Below are positions 31,797 through 44,000 of a DNA stretch of 55,000 nucleotides, in pieces (positions within the stretch are counted from its first letter, which is position 1; each line of letters begins with the position of its first letter). Position numbers and translations under genes: made by a program. Source of the DNA: Theodoxus fluviatilis (lineage: Eukaryota; Mollusca; Gastropoda; Cycloneritida; Neritidae); the NCBI GenBank assembly GCA_034096865.1, contig JAWQFJ010017379.1:1-55000 (forward strand). The letters run 5' to 3'. The notes beneath the pieces were generated by a model, which had not been told where the DNA came from, did no database searches, and saw only the letters and a list, made by a program, of their open reading frames with translations.

Positions 31797-34700
31797 GGGC
31801 CACCATCACTACCGCCATCATCGCTACCGCCACCACCGTTACTGCCACCATCACTACTGCCACCATCGCTACCGCCAACATCGCTACCGCCACCATCTTT
31901 ACTGCCACCATCACTACCGCCACCACCGTTACTGCCACCATCGCTACCGCCAACATCGCAACCGCCATCATCGATACTGCCACCATCGCTACCGCCACCA
32001 TCGCTACCGCCAACATCGCTACCGCCATCATCGTTACTGCCACCATCGCTACCGCCATCATCGTTACCGCCAACATCGCTACCGCCATCATCGTTACTGC
32101 CACCATCGCTACCGCCACCACCGTTACTGCCACCATCGCTACTGCCATCATCGCTACCGCCATCATCGTTACTGCCACCATCGCTACCGCCATCATCGTT
32201 ACTGCCACCATCACTACTGCCATCATCGCTACCGCCACCATCGTTACTGCCACCATCACTACCGCCACCACCGTTACTGCCACCATCGCTACCGCCATCA
32301 TCGTTACTGCCACCATCACTACTGCCATCATCACTACCGCCACCATCGTTACTGCCACCATCACTACCGCCACCACCGTTACTGCCATCATCGCTACCGC
32401 CATCATCGTTACTGCCACCATAACTACTGCCATCATCGCTACTGCCATCATCACTACTGCCACCATCACTACTGCCATCATCGCTACCGCCATCATCGTT
32501 ACTGCCACCATCACTACCGCCACCATCGCTACCGCCACAATCGCTACTGCCATCATCGCTACCGCCATCATCGTTACTGCCATCATCGCTACCGCCACAA
32601 TCGCTACTGCCATCATCGCTACCGCCACCATCACTACCGCCATCATCGTTACTGCCGCCATCGCTACCGCCACCATCGTTACTGCCATCATCGCTACCGC
32701 CACCATCGCTACCGCCACAATCGCTACTGCCATCATCGCTACCGCCACCATCACTACCGCCATCATCGTTACTGCCACCATCACTACCGCCACCATCGCT
32801 ACCGCCACAATCGCTACTGCCATCATCGCTACCGCCACCATCACTACCGCCATCATCGTACTGCCGCCATCGCTACCGCCACCATCGTTACTGCCACCAT
32901 CGCTACCGCCATCATCGTTACTGCCATCATCGTTACTGCCGCCATCACTACCGCCACCATCGCTACCGCCACAATCGCTAATGCCATCATCGCTACCGCC
33001 ACCATCACTACTGCCATCATCGCTACCGCCACCATCGTTACTGCCGCCATCGCTACCGCCATCATCGTTACTGCCATCATCGTTACTGCCGCCATCACTA
33101 CCGCCACCATCGCTACCGCCACAATCGCTACTGCCATCATCGCTACCGCCACCATCACTACTGCCATCATCGCTACCGCCACCATCGTTACTGCCGCCAT
33201 CGCTACCGCCATCATAGTTACTGCCATCATCGTTACTGCCGCCATCACTACCGCCACCATCGCTACCGCCACAATCGCTACTGCCATCATCGCTACCGCC
33301 ACAATCACTACTGCCATCATCGCTACCGCCACAATCGCTACTGCCATCATCGCTACCGCCACCATCGTTACTGCCATCATCGTTACTGCCGCCATCACTA
33401 CTGCCACCATCGCTACCGCCACAATCGCTACTGCCATCATCGCTACCGCCACCATCACTACTGCCATCATCGTTACTGCCACCATCACTACCGCCACCAT
33501 CGCTACCGCCACAATCGCTACTGCCATCATCGCTACCGCCACAATCGCTACTGCCATCATCGCTACCGCCACAATCGCTACTGCCATCATCGCTATTGCC
33601 ACCATCGCTACCGCCACCATCGTTACTGCCATCATCGTTACTGCCATCATCGTTACTGCCACCATCACTACTGCCATCATCGTTACTGCCATCATCGTTA
33701 CCGCCACCATCACTACCGCCATGATCGTTACTGCCATCATCGTTACCGCCACCATCACTACTGCCATCATCGTTACTGCCATCATCGCTACCGCCACCTT
33801 CGCTACCGCCACCATCGTCACTGCCATCATCGTTACTGCCGCCATCACTACCGCCACCATAACTACCGTCACCATCGTTACTGCCAACATTGCTACCACC
33901 ACCATCGTTACTGCCACCATCACTACCGCCACCACCGTTACTGCCACCATTGTTACTGCCGCCATCGCTACTGCCAACATTGTTACTGCCACCACCGTTA
34001 CCTCCACCGCCGTTACTGCCACCATCGTTACTGCCACCATCACTACCGCCACCATCACTACCACCACCGCCGTTACTGCCACCATTGTTACTGCCGCCGT
34101 CGCTACTGCCACCATTGTTACTGCCACCATCGCTACCTCCACCGCCGTTACTGCCACCATCGTTACTGCCACCATCGTTACTGCCACCATCACTACCGCC
34201 ACCTTCGCTACCGCCGCCACCGTTACCGCCACTATCGCTACCGCTACCCTCGCTACCGCCAGCATCACTACCGCCACCAACGCTACCACCACCATCGTTA
34301 CTGCCACCATCGTTACTGCCACCATCACTACCGCCACCTTCGCTACCGCCGCCACCGTTACCGCCGCCATCGTTACTGCCATAATCGCTACCGCCACCAT
34401 CACTACCGCCACCTTCGCTACCGCCGCCACCGTTACCGCCGCCATCGTTACTGCCATCATCACTACCACCACCATCGTTACTGCCACCATCGTTACTGCC
34501 ACCATCACTACCGCCACCATCGCTACCGCCACCATCGTTACCGCCACCATCGTTACTGCCATCATCGCTACCGCCACCATCACTACCGCCACCATCACTA
34601 CCGCCACCATCGCTACCGCCACCATCGCTACCGCCACCATCGCTACTGCCACCATCGTTACTGCCACCATCACTACCGCCACCATCACTACCGCCACCAT

Positions 34701-36859
34701 CACTACCGCCACCATCGCTACCGCCACCATCACTACCGCCACCATCGCTACCGCCACCATCGTTACTGCCACCATCGCTACCGCCACCATCACTACCGCC
34801 ACCATCGCTACCGCCACCATCACTACCGCCACCATCGCTACCGCCACCATCACTACCGCCACCATCGTTACTGCCACCATCACTACCGCCACCATCGCTA
34901 CCGCCACCATCGCTACCGCCGCCATCGTTACCGCCATCATCGCTACCGCCATCATCACTACCACCATCATCACTACCGCCACCATCGCTACCGCCACCAT
35001 CACTACCGCCACCATCGCTACCGCCACCATCACTACCGCCACCATCGCTACCGCCATCATCGCTACCGCCGCCACCGTTACCGCCGCCATCGTTACTGCC
35101 ATAATCGCTACCGCCACCTGCACTACCGCCACCATCACTTCCGCCACCATCGCTACCGCCACCATCGCTACCGCCACCATCGTTACTGCCACCATCGCTA
35201 CCGCCATCATCGCTACCGCTACCACCGTTACTGCCACCATCGCTACCGCCACCATCACTACCGCCACCATCGTTACTGCCACCATCGCTACCGCCACCAT
35301 CGCTACCGCCATCATCGCTACCGCCACCACCGTTACCGCCACCATCGCTACTGCCACCATCGCTACCGCCACCATCGCTACCGCCACCCTCACTACCGCC
35401 ACCATCGTTACTGCAACCATCACTACCGCCACCATCGCTACCGCCACCATCGCTACCGCCACCATCGCTACCGCCACCATCGCTACCGCCACCATCGCTA
35501 CCGCCACCATCACTACCGCCCCACCGTTACTGCCACCATCGCTACCGCCACCATCGCTACCGCCACCATCACTACCGTCCCCACCGTTACTGCCATCATC
35601 GCTACCGCCACCACCGTTACTGCCACCATCGCTACCGCCACCACCGTTACTGCCACCATCGGTACCGCCACCACCGTTACTGCCACCATCGTTACTGCCA
35701 CCATCGCTACCGCCACCATCGTTACCGCCACCATCGTTACCGCCACCACCGTTACCGCCACCATCGCTACCGCCACCACCGTTACTGCCACCATCGCTAC
35801 CACCACCATCGCTACCGCCATCATCGTTACTGCCACTATCACTACCGCCACCTTCGCTACCGCCGCCACCGTTACTGCCATCATCGCTACCGCCATCATC
35901 GCTACCGCCACCATCGTTACTGCCACCATCAGTACAGCAACCTTCGCTACCGCCGCCACCGTTACTGCCACCACCGTTACTGCCATCATCACTACCGCCA
36001 CCATCGTTACCGCCAACACCGTTACTGCCACCACCGTTACTGCCACCATCACTACCGCCACCATCACTACCGCCACCATCGTTACTGCCACCATCGCTAC
36101 CACCACCGACGCTCCCGCCACCATCACTGCCGCCACCATCACAACCGTCACCATCACTACCGCCACCCTCGTTACTGCCACCATCAGTACCGCCACCTTC
36201 GCTACCGCCGTCACCGTTACTGCCACCACCGTTACTGCCATCATCACTACCGCCACCATCGTTACCGCCACCACCGTTACTGCCACCACCGTTACTGCCA
36301 CCATCAATACCGCCACCATCACTAACGCCAGCATCGTTACTGCCACCATCGTTACTGCCACCATCGTTACCGCCACCATCACTACCGCCACCATCACTAC
36401 CGCCATCATCGCTACCGCCACCATCCTTACTGCCACCATCGCTACCACCACCGACGCTCCCGCCACCATCACTACCGCCACCATCGCTACCGCCACCATG
36501 GTTACTGCCACCATCACTACCGCCACCATCGTTACTGCCACCATCGTTACTGCCACCATCACTACCGCCACCATCACTACCGCCACCATCACTACCGCCA
36601 CCATCACTACCGCCACCATCACTACCGCCACCATCGTTACTGCCACCATCACTACCACCACCGACGCTCCCGCCATCATCGCTACCGCCATCATCGCTAC
36701 CGCCACCATCGTTACTGCCACCATCGTTACTGCCCCATCGCTACCACCACCGACGCTCCCGCCACCATCGCTACCGCCACCATCGTTACTGCCACCATCA
36801 CTACTGCCACCTTCGCTACCACCGCCACCGTTACTGCCATCATCGCTACCCCCACCATC
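31797..36859. repeat. 15-bp satellite, segment C
   Basis: About 337 monomers. From about 32880 to 35510 the 15-bp register is kept without an indel for about 176 units. Main monomer types: ATCGCTACCGCC, ATCGTTACTGCC and ATCACTACCGCC, each preceded by ACC, ATC, GCC or ACA. At 32881-33330 a higher-order unit of 150 bp (10 monomers) occurs three times. Very long open frames on both strands follow from the stop-free 15-bp unit and are not genes. Confidence 0.97.
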
Positions 36860-37721
36860 GATGGTGGCAGTAACGATGGCGGCAGTAACGATGGTGGCAG
36901 TAACGATGGTGGCAGTAACGATGGTGGCAGTAACGATGGCGGCAGTAACGATGGTGGCAGTAACGATGGCGGCAGTAACGATGGTGGCAGTAACGATGGT
37001 GGCAGTAACGATGGTGGCAGTAACGATGGTGGCAGTAACGATGGTGGCAGTAACGATGGTGGCAGTAACGATGGTGGCAGTAACGATGGTGGCAGTAACG
37101 ATGGTGGCAGTAACGATGGTGGCAGTAACGATGGTGGCAGTAACGATGGTGGCAGTAACGATGGTGGCAGTAACGATGGCGGCAGTAACGATGGTGGCAG
37201 TAACGATGGTAGCGGTAACGATGGTGGCGGTAACGATGGCGGCGGAAACACGATGGCGGCGGTGGCTGTAACGGTGACGGCAGTAACGGTGGCAGCGGTA
37301 GCGATGGTGGTGGTGGCAGTAACGGTGGCGGTGGTAGCGATGGAGGTGGTGGCAGTAACGGTGGCGGCGGTAGCGATGGTAGTGGTGGCAGTAACGATGG
37401 TGGCGGTAGCAATGATGGCAGTAACGATGGCGGCGGTAGCGAGGGTAGCGGTAGCAATAGTGGCGGTAGCGAGGGTAGCGGTAGCGATAGTGGCGGTAGC
37501 GAGGGTAGCGGTAGCGATATTGGCGGTAGCGATGGTGGCGGTAGCGATAGTGGCGGTAGCGATGGTGGCGGTAGCGATGATGGCAGTAACGGTGGCGGTG
37601 GTAGCGAAGGTGGCGCTAGTGATGGTGGCAGTAACGATGGTGGCGGTAGCAATGATGGCAGTAACGATGGCGGCGGAAACGATGGAGGCGGTAACGATGG
37701 TGGCGGTAGCGATAGTGGCTA
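36860..37721. repeat. 15-bp satellite, segment D, inverted orientation
   Basis: The same family reads on the opposite strand (GATGGTGGCAGTAAC). The left switch is the 16-bp palindrome CCACCATCGATGGTGG (36852-36867) and the right switch is centred on TATCGATA (37720-37727). Its right half mirrors 37728-38130 in rare-variant order, so it is an inverted duplication. Confidence 0.95.
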
Positions 37722-40665
37722 TCGATACCACCACCATCGCTACCGCCACTATCGCTACCGCTACCCTCGCTACCGCCACTATCGCTACCGCTACCCTCGC
37801 TACCGCCACCATCGTTACTGCCACCATCACTACCGTCACCTTCGCTACCGCCGCCACCTTTACTGCCATCATCGCTACCGCCATCATCGCTACCGCCACC
37901 ATCGTTACCGCCTCCATCGCTACCGCCGCCACCGTTACTGCCACCACTACCATCGCTACCGCCGCCACCGTTACTGCCACCACCTCCATCGCTACCACCG
38001 CCACCGTTACTGCCACCACCACCATCGCTACCGCTGCCACCGTTACTGCCGTCACCGTTACAGCCATCGCCGCCATCGTGTTTCCGCCGCCATCATTACC
38101 GCCACCATCGTTACCGCTACCATCGTTACTGCCATTATCGTTACTGCCACCATCGTTACTGCCACCATCGTTACTGCCACCATCGTTACTGCCACCATCG
38201 TTACTGCCACCATCGTTACTGCCGCCATCGTTACTGCCGCCATCGTTACCGCCTCCATTGTTACCGCCACCATCGTTACCGCCACCATCGTTACTGCCAC
38301 CATCGTTACTGCCACCATCGTTACTGCCACCATCGTTACTGCCACCATCGTTACTGCCACCATCGTTACTGCCGCCATCGTTACTGCCACCATCGTTACT
38401 GCCACCATCGTTACTGCCACCATCGTTACTGCCACCATCGTTACTGCCACCATCGTTACTGCCACCATCGTTACTGCCGCCATCATTACTGCCGCCATCG
38501 TTACCGCCTCCATCGTTACCGCCACCATCGTTACCGCTACCATCGTTACTGCCGCCATCGTTACTGCCACCATCGTTACCGCCACCATCGTTACCGCTAC
38601 CATCGCTACCGCCGCCATCGTTACTGCCGTCATCGTTACTGCCGCCATCGCTACCGCCACCATCGTTACTGCCACCATCGTTACTGCCGCCATCGTTACT
38701 GCCACCATCGCTACTGCCGCCATCGCTACCGCCATCATCGCTACTGCCATCATCGTTACTGCCACCATCGTTACTGCCACCATCGTTACTGCCGCCACCG
38801 TTACTGCCACCATCGTTACCGCCATCATCGCTACTGCCACCATCGTTACTGCCACCATCGTTACTGCCGCCATCGCTACCGCCATCATCGCTACTGCCAT
38901 CATCGCTACCGCCACCGTTACTGCCACCATCGCTACCGCCACCGTTACTGCCACCATCGCTACCGCCACCGTTACTGCCACCATCGCTACCGCCACCGTT
39001 ACTGCCACCATCGCTAACGCCACCGTTACTGCCACCATCGCTACCGCCACCGTTACTGCCGCCATCGTTACTGCCGCCATCGCTACCGCCATCATTGCTA
39101 CTGCCACCATCGTTACTGCCGCCATCGTTACTGCCACCATCGTTACTGCCGCCATCGCTACCGCCACCGTTACTGCCACCATCGCTACCGCCACCGTTAC
39201 TGCCACCATCGCTACCGCCACCGTTACTGCCACCATCGCTACCGCCACCGTTGCTGCCGCCATCGTTACTGCCGCCATCGTTACTGCCGCCATCGTTACT
39301 GCCACCATCGTTACTGCCGCCATCGCTACCGCCACCATCGCTACCGCCACCATCGTTACTGCCATCATCGCTACTGCCACCATCGATACTGCCGCCATCG
39401 TTACTGCCACCATCGATACTGCCGCCACGCTACCGCCGTCATCGTTACTGCCACCATCGTTACTGCCACCATCGTTACTGCCGCCATCGTTACTGCCACC
39501 ATCGTTACTGCCGCCATCACTGCCGCCACCATCGCTACCGCCACCATCGTTACTGCCACCATCGTTACTGCCACCATTGCTACTGCCACCATCGTTACTG
39601 CCGCCATCGTTACTGCCGCCATCGCTACCGCCACCATCGCTACCGCTGCCACCGTTACTGCCACCATCGCTACCGCCACCCTCGCTACCGCCGCCATCGC
39701 TACCGCCACCATCGCTACCGCCGCCCCCGTTACTGCCACCATCGCTACCGCCATCATCGCTACCGCCGCCATCACTACCGCCACCATCGCTACCGCTGCC
39801 ATTGCACTACCGCCACCATCGCTACCGCCACCATCGCTACCGCCACCATCGCTACCGCCACCATCGCTACCGCCACCATCGCTACCGCCACCATCGCTAC
39901 CGCCACCATCGCTACCGCCACCATCGCTACCGCCACCATCGCTACCTGCCACTATCGCTACCGCCACCATCGCTACCGCCACCATCGCTACCGCCACCAT
40001 CGCTACCGCCACCATCGCTACCGCCACCATCGCTACCGCCGCCCCCGTTACTGCCACCATCGCTACCGCCACCATCGCTACCGCCACCATCGCTACCGCC
40101 ACCATTGCACTACCGCCACCATCGCTACCGCTGCCATTGCACTACCGCCACCATCGCTACCGCTGCCATTGCACTACCGCCACCATCGCTACCGCTGCCA
40201 TTGCACTACCGCCACCATCGCTACCGCCACCATCGCTACCGCTGCCATTGCACTACCGCCACCATCGCTACCGCTGCCATTGCACTACCGCCACCATCGC
40301 TACCGCTGCCATTGCACTACCGCCACCATCGCTACCGCTGCCATTGCACTACCGCCACCATCGCTACCGCTGCCATCGCTACCGCCACCATCGCTACCGC
40401 CACCATCGCTACCGCCACCATCGCTACCGCTGCCATTGCACTACCGCCACCATCGCTACCGCTGCCATTGCACTACCGCCACCATCGCTACCGCTGCCAT
40501 TGCACTACCGCCACCATCGCTACCGCTGCCATTGCACTACCGCCACCATCGCTACCGCTGCCATTGCACTACCGCCACCATCGCTACCGCCACCATCGCT
40601 ACCACCACCATCGCTACCACCACCATCGCTACCGCCACCATCGCTACCGCCACCATCGCTTCTGC
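37722..40665. repeat. 15-bp satellite, segment E
   Basis: Forward orientation again. At 38120-38500 it is a very uniform ATCGTTACTGCCACC block. At 38910-39050 and 39165-39250 it is a CCACCGTTACTGCCACC variant. From about 39790 to 40570 it is a 32-bp dimer (a 15-bp unit plus a 17-bp unit reading GCCATTGCACTACCGCC). It ends near 40665. Confidence 0.95.
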
Positions 40666-40760
40666 CACTGATCGCAAGGAGGTGACCGAGTGTTGGGTAT
40701 GAATAATATGGAAGAAGTTAGTGATTATATGTAAGATGTCGAAGTGACTGAAGCTAAAAG

Positions 40761-41084
40761 GATGGATGGATGGATGGATGGATGGATTAATGGATGGATG
40801 GATGGATGGATGGATGGATGGATGGATGGATGGATGGATGGATGGATGGATGGATGGATGGATGGATGGATGGATGGATGGATGGATGGATGGGTGTATG
40901 GATGGATGGATGGATGAGTGGGTGGGTGGGTGGGTGGGTGGTGGGTGGGTGGATAGATCGATGGATAGATGGATAAGTGGATGGTTGGATGGATGGATAG
41001 ATGGATGGATGGATGGATGGATGGATGGATGGATGGATGGATGGATGGATGGATGGATGGATGGATGGATGATGGATGGATGGA
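40761..41084. repeat. GGAT tetranucleotide array
   Basis: Nearly pure (GGAT)n with a central GGGT-rich interruption (about 40916-40960) and a few point changes. It sits in a gap between satellite segments E and F. Met-Asp-Gly-Trp and Ile-His-Pro-Ser frames on the two strands are artefacts. Confidence 0.95.
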
Positions 41085-41460
41085 GGTTTAGGGCCTATAA
41101 ACATGTTTAGGCTATGTGAGGTCATGCTCACGAACAATGATAAGAGGTCTATTCTTATTCGCTTCCCACGAATCGCTTAGAGAGATGCAGTGGGTCAATT
41201 CTTACTCCCAATCCACAGGTAAAATGAAGTGACTGAATCTGCCCTTCATCACCACCGTTCGCAAGAGAAGCCGGTCGTAACAATTGTGTTTAGAAAAAAC
41301 GAAGTGACATACAAAAACACCTTACGGGCAATATATCGCTGTTCATTAATAGCAGTTTCAACCAATATTTCATGGCTATCATATTTGTTATGATATGAAG
41401 AGGTTCTCTAGCTTCATATCTACATATTGCCTTGTTGGGTTACATGTGCTTTATCGGGGA
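41085..41460. other. Non-repetitive spacer in the satellite intron
   Basis: About 375 bases of ordinary sequence between the GGAT array and satellite segment F. No exon was recognised. Confidence 0.5.
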
Positions 41461-42915
41461 CATAGTTACCACCACCATTGTAACCATCGTCATCGCTACT
41501 GCCACCATTGTTACCACCACCATCGTAACCACAACCATCGTAACCACCACCATCGTAACCACAACGATCGTATCCACAACCATCGTATCCACAACCATCG
41601 AAACCACCACCATCATAACTACAACCATCGCTACCACCAACATCATTACCGCCACCACCGTAACCACAACCATCGTAATCACCACCATCGTAACCACCAC
41701 TATCGTAACCACAACCATCGTTACCGCCACCATCGTTACCGCCACCATCGTTACCGCCATCATCGTAACAGCCAAAATCGTAACCACAACCATCGTTACC
41801 GCCACCACAACCATCGTTACATACACCATCGTAACCACCACCGTCGTAACCACAACCATCCTTACCGCTACCATCGTTACCGCCACCACAACCATCGTTA
41901 CCTACACCATCGTAACCACCACCATCGTAACCACAACCATCGTTATCACCACGATCGCTCCCGCCTTCAACACCATCGTTACCGACATTATCATTAATGC
42001 CACCATCGCTACAGCCACTATTGTTACCGCCACCATCGTTAACGCCAACATCACTACCACCACCATCGCTACCACCACCATCGCTACCGCCACCACAACC
42101 ATCGTTACAACCACCATAAATACCACCACAATCTCTACCGCCACCATCGTTACTGCCACCACAACTATCGTTAACACCACCATAGTTACCACCACCGTCG
42201 CTACCGCCACCACCACTACCGCGACAATCGTTATCGCAACCATCGTTACCGCCACCATCGCCACATCACCACTGTTCTCACCACCACCGTTACCGCCATC
42301 AGCTTTACTACTAACATCATTACCACCACAAGTGTTACAGAAACCATCATTACCGCAACTACCGTTACCGCCATCACCGTTACCACCATCACCGTTACCA
42401 CCACCACTGTTACCACCACCACCGTTACCACCACTACTGTTACCACCACCGTTACCACCACCACCGTTACCGCCACCACCGTTACCACCACCACTGTTAC
42501 CACCACTACCGTTACCGCCATCACCGTTACCACCACCACCGTTACCACCACCACCGTTACCACCACTACTGTTACCACCACCACCGTTACCACCACCACC
42601 GTTACCACCACTACCGTTACCACCTCCACTGTTATCACCACCACCGTTACCACCACCACCGTTATCACCACCACCGTTACCACCACCACCGTTACCACTA
42701 CCACCGTTACCACCGCCACCGTTACCACTACAACCGTTACCACCTCCATCGTTACCACCACCACCGTTACCACTACAACCGTTACCACCTCCATCGTTAC
42801 CACCGCCACCGTTACCACTACAACCGTTACCACCTCCATCGTTACCACCACCACTGTTACCACTACCACCGTAACCACCACCATTGTTACCACCACTACC
42901 GTTACCACTACCACC
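41461..42915. repeat. 15-bp satellite, segment F (diverged, Thr-type)
   Basis: Related 15-bp repeats with fewer CpG: CATCGTAACCACAAC at 41470-41960, mixed types to 42300, and CCGTTACCACCACCA from 42360 to 42915. The right edge is an exact short inverted repeat. Confidence 0.9.
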
Positions 42916-42930
42916 CGCTACTTTATTTAC

Positions 42931-42958
42931 CACTAGTAATACTTTACCATTACTAGTG
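42931..42958. other. Perfect 10-bp inverted repeat at the satellite edge
   Basis: CACTAGTAAT (42931-42940) and ATTACTAGTG (42949-42958) are exact complements around an 8-base loop, 15 bp beyond the last satellite monomer. It could form a cruciform or RNA hairpin. Function is unknown. Confidence 0.8.
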
Positions 42959-43642
42959 ACATCGCCTGGGAAACAATCTAAACGTGGGGATCATTTTTGA
43001 CCAACTTTTTTCATGAGATGACGTTTAGCCCGCCAAACATTGCTTTCTTGTACGTGATAACGCGAGCTCGTGGAGTACTGGACTCGCACTTGAAATAATT
43101 ATGTGCACACGTAAACGATCATGTGCATGCACGCTATCGCACTAAGGCATGCAGATGCACAAAGAGTTAAATGAATGTATACACACGCAAGCATAAAACA
43201 ACAAACAATGCACACGCACAAACGTTTCAATATATTGAGCCAAAGCCCTGCGCCCTGTACCAGAGTCTGTTGTATCGGTCGTAAGTGCCCGGATGAACCG
43301 AATCCTCAATAAACTACTCCAAGTTTATACAGAAGGAAACAGAATGTGATCTCTCTTTTTGTAGATCCTACACTACTACCATGTTTGAAAACGAGAGTCT
43401 GTAATCACGATCATTAAGAGGGGGGGAAGGGGGGGGGGGGGGGGTTGCCTTCACTGCCCAGCGTCTCAAAGGCAGCAAATCGTATTATGTATTTTCAAAA
43501 TTGTTATGTTTTCAGACACACCAGTTACAAAACATTTGGGCAGGAGATAAGCACAACAGGAAATTCATGTTGATCAAGTGGAATTTTGAGGATAAAGTCC
43601 ATTGAAGGTCAATTTCTGTGTGTGCTAAAAGCATAGTATTAC
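42959..43642. other. Intronic sequence with a long G run
   Basis: No exon was recognised. A G-rich run (GGGGGGGAA then about 15 G) lies at about 43420-43445 and could form a quadruplex. Confidence 0.45.
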
Positions 43643-43812
43643 CGGCCGATTAATCAAAGCTAAGATAACAAGATTAGGCGGGGAAAAGTCGTCGTCTGGA
43701 GGAATGTCCAATAGGGATGAGATTGACAGGTAATGAATAAACGACTCGTTCAAAAACGGCCTTCCAAAACACATGGCCTTCCAGTTATCGATGTTACGGG
43801 GATCCACAAAAA
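43643..43812 (-). CDS. Candidate upstream exon of the WDR49-like gene
   Basis: A 170-nt open stretch with acceptor CCTGTTTTATTTAG before TTTTTGTGG and donor AATCGGCCG followed by GTAATA. It enters after phase 1 and leaves in phase 0, which fits exon 26939-27255. The protein is FVDPRNIDNWKAMCFGRPFL, then NESFIHYLSISSLLDIPPDD and FSPPNLVILALINRP: a compact, well-ordered composition unlike the surrounding repeats. No domain was recognised. Assignment to the same gene rests on strand, splice sites and phase only. It could belong to another transcript. Confidence 0.5.
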
Positions 43813-44000
43813 CTAAATAAAACAGGTCCCGGGTTACTTACAAGTCTTTATGTTCAACATAACAATACTCACAACAGGAGAAGAAAAGGAAAACAAAACA
43901 AAGTACATTTTTATAGGACCTTCTCATTAACGTACCATGCAGGAGTTATCCTCGGCGCTCTTTGTCGAAAAACAACGCGTTAGGTAGAACCTGGCAGTTC

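Larger units (their letters stand above)
7233..43812 (-). other. WDR49-like: Gene model: EF-hand/WD40 protein of the WDR49/WDR64/WDY family, six phase-matched exons
   Basis: Exons in transcription order: 43812-43643, 27255-26939, 20995-20887, 13293-13152, 9352-9057 and 7447-7233. Junction phases are 0/0, 2/2, 0/0, 1/1 and 0/0, giving 1249 nt with no stop. Known family members have an N-terminal EF-hand pair followed by WD40 propellers and are linked to cilia or sperm flagella. The EF-hand and first WD40 exons fit this order. The 3' part (most of the WD40 repeats) lies beyond the left edge, since exon 7233 ends in phase 2 and no continuation was found in 1-7232. The two most upstream exons rest on splice sites and phase only. 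Introns are 16.4, 5.9, 7.6, 3.8 and 1.6 kb, mostly tandem repeats and mobile-element relics. Confidence 0.75.

Noticed and set aside
27074..42933. Very long open frames (up to more than 1,000 codons) on both strands of the 15-bp satellite, coding Pro-Ser-Leu, Ala-Thr-Ile, His-Arg-Tyr or Val-Ala-Met repeats
   Set aside because: The 15-bp unit contains no stop in most frames, so all strands and frames stay open. The products are five-residue repeats in every frame, with no domain, and the splice sites of exons 27255 and 43643 place the array in an intron.
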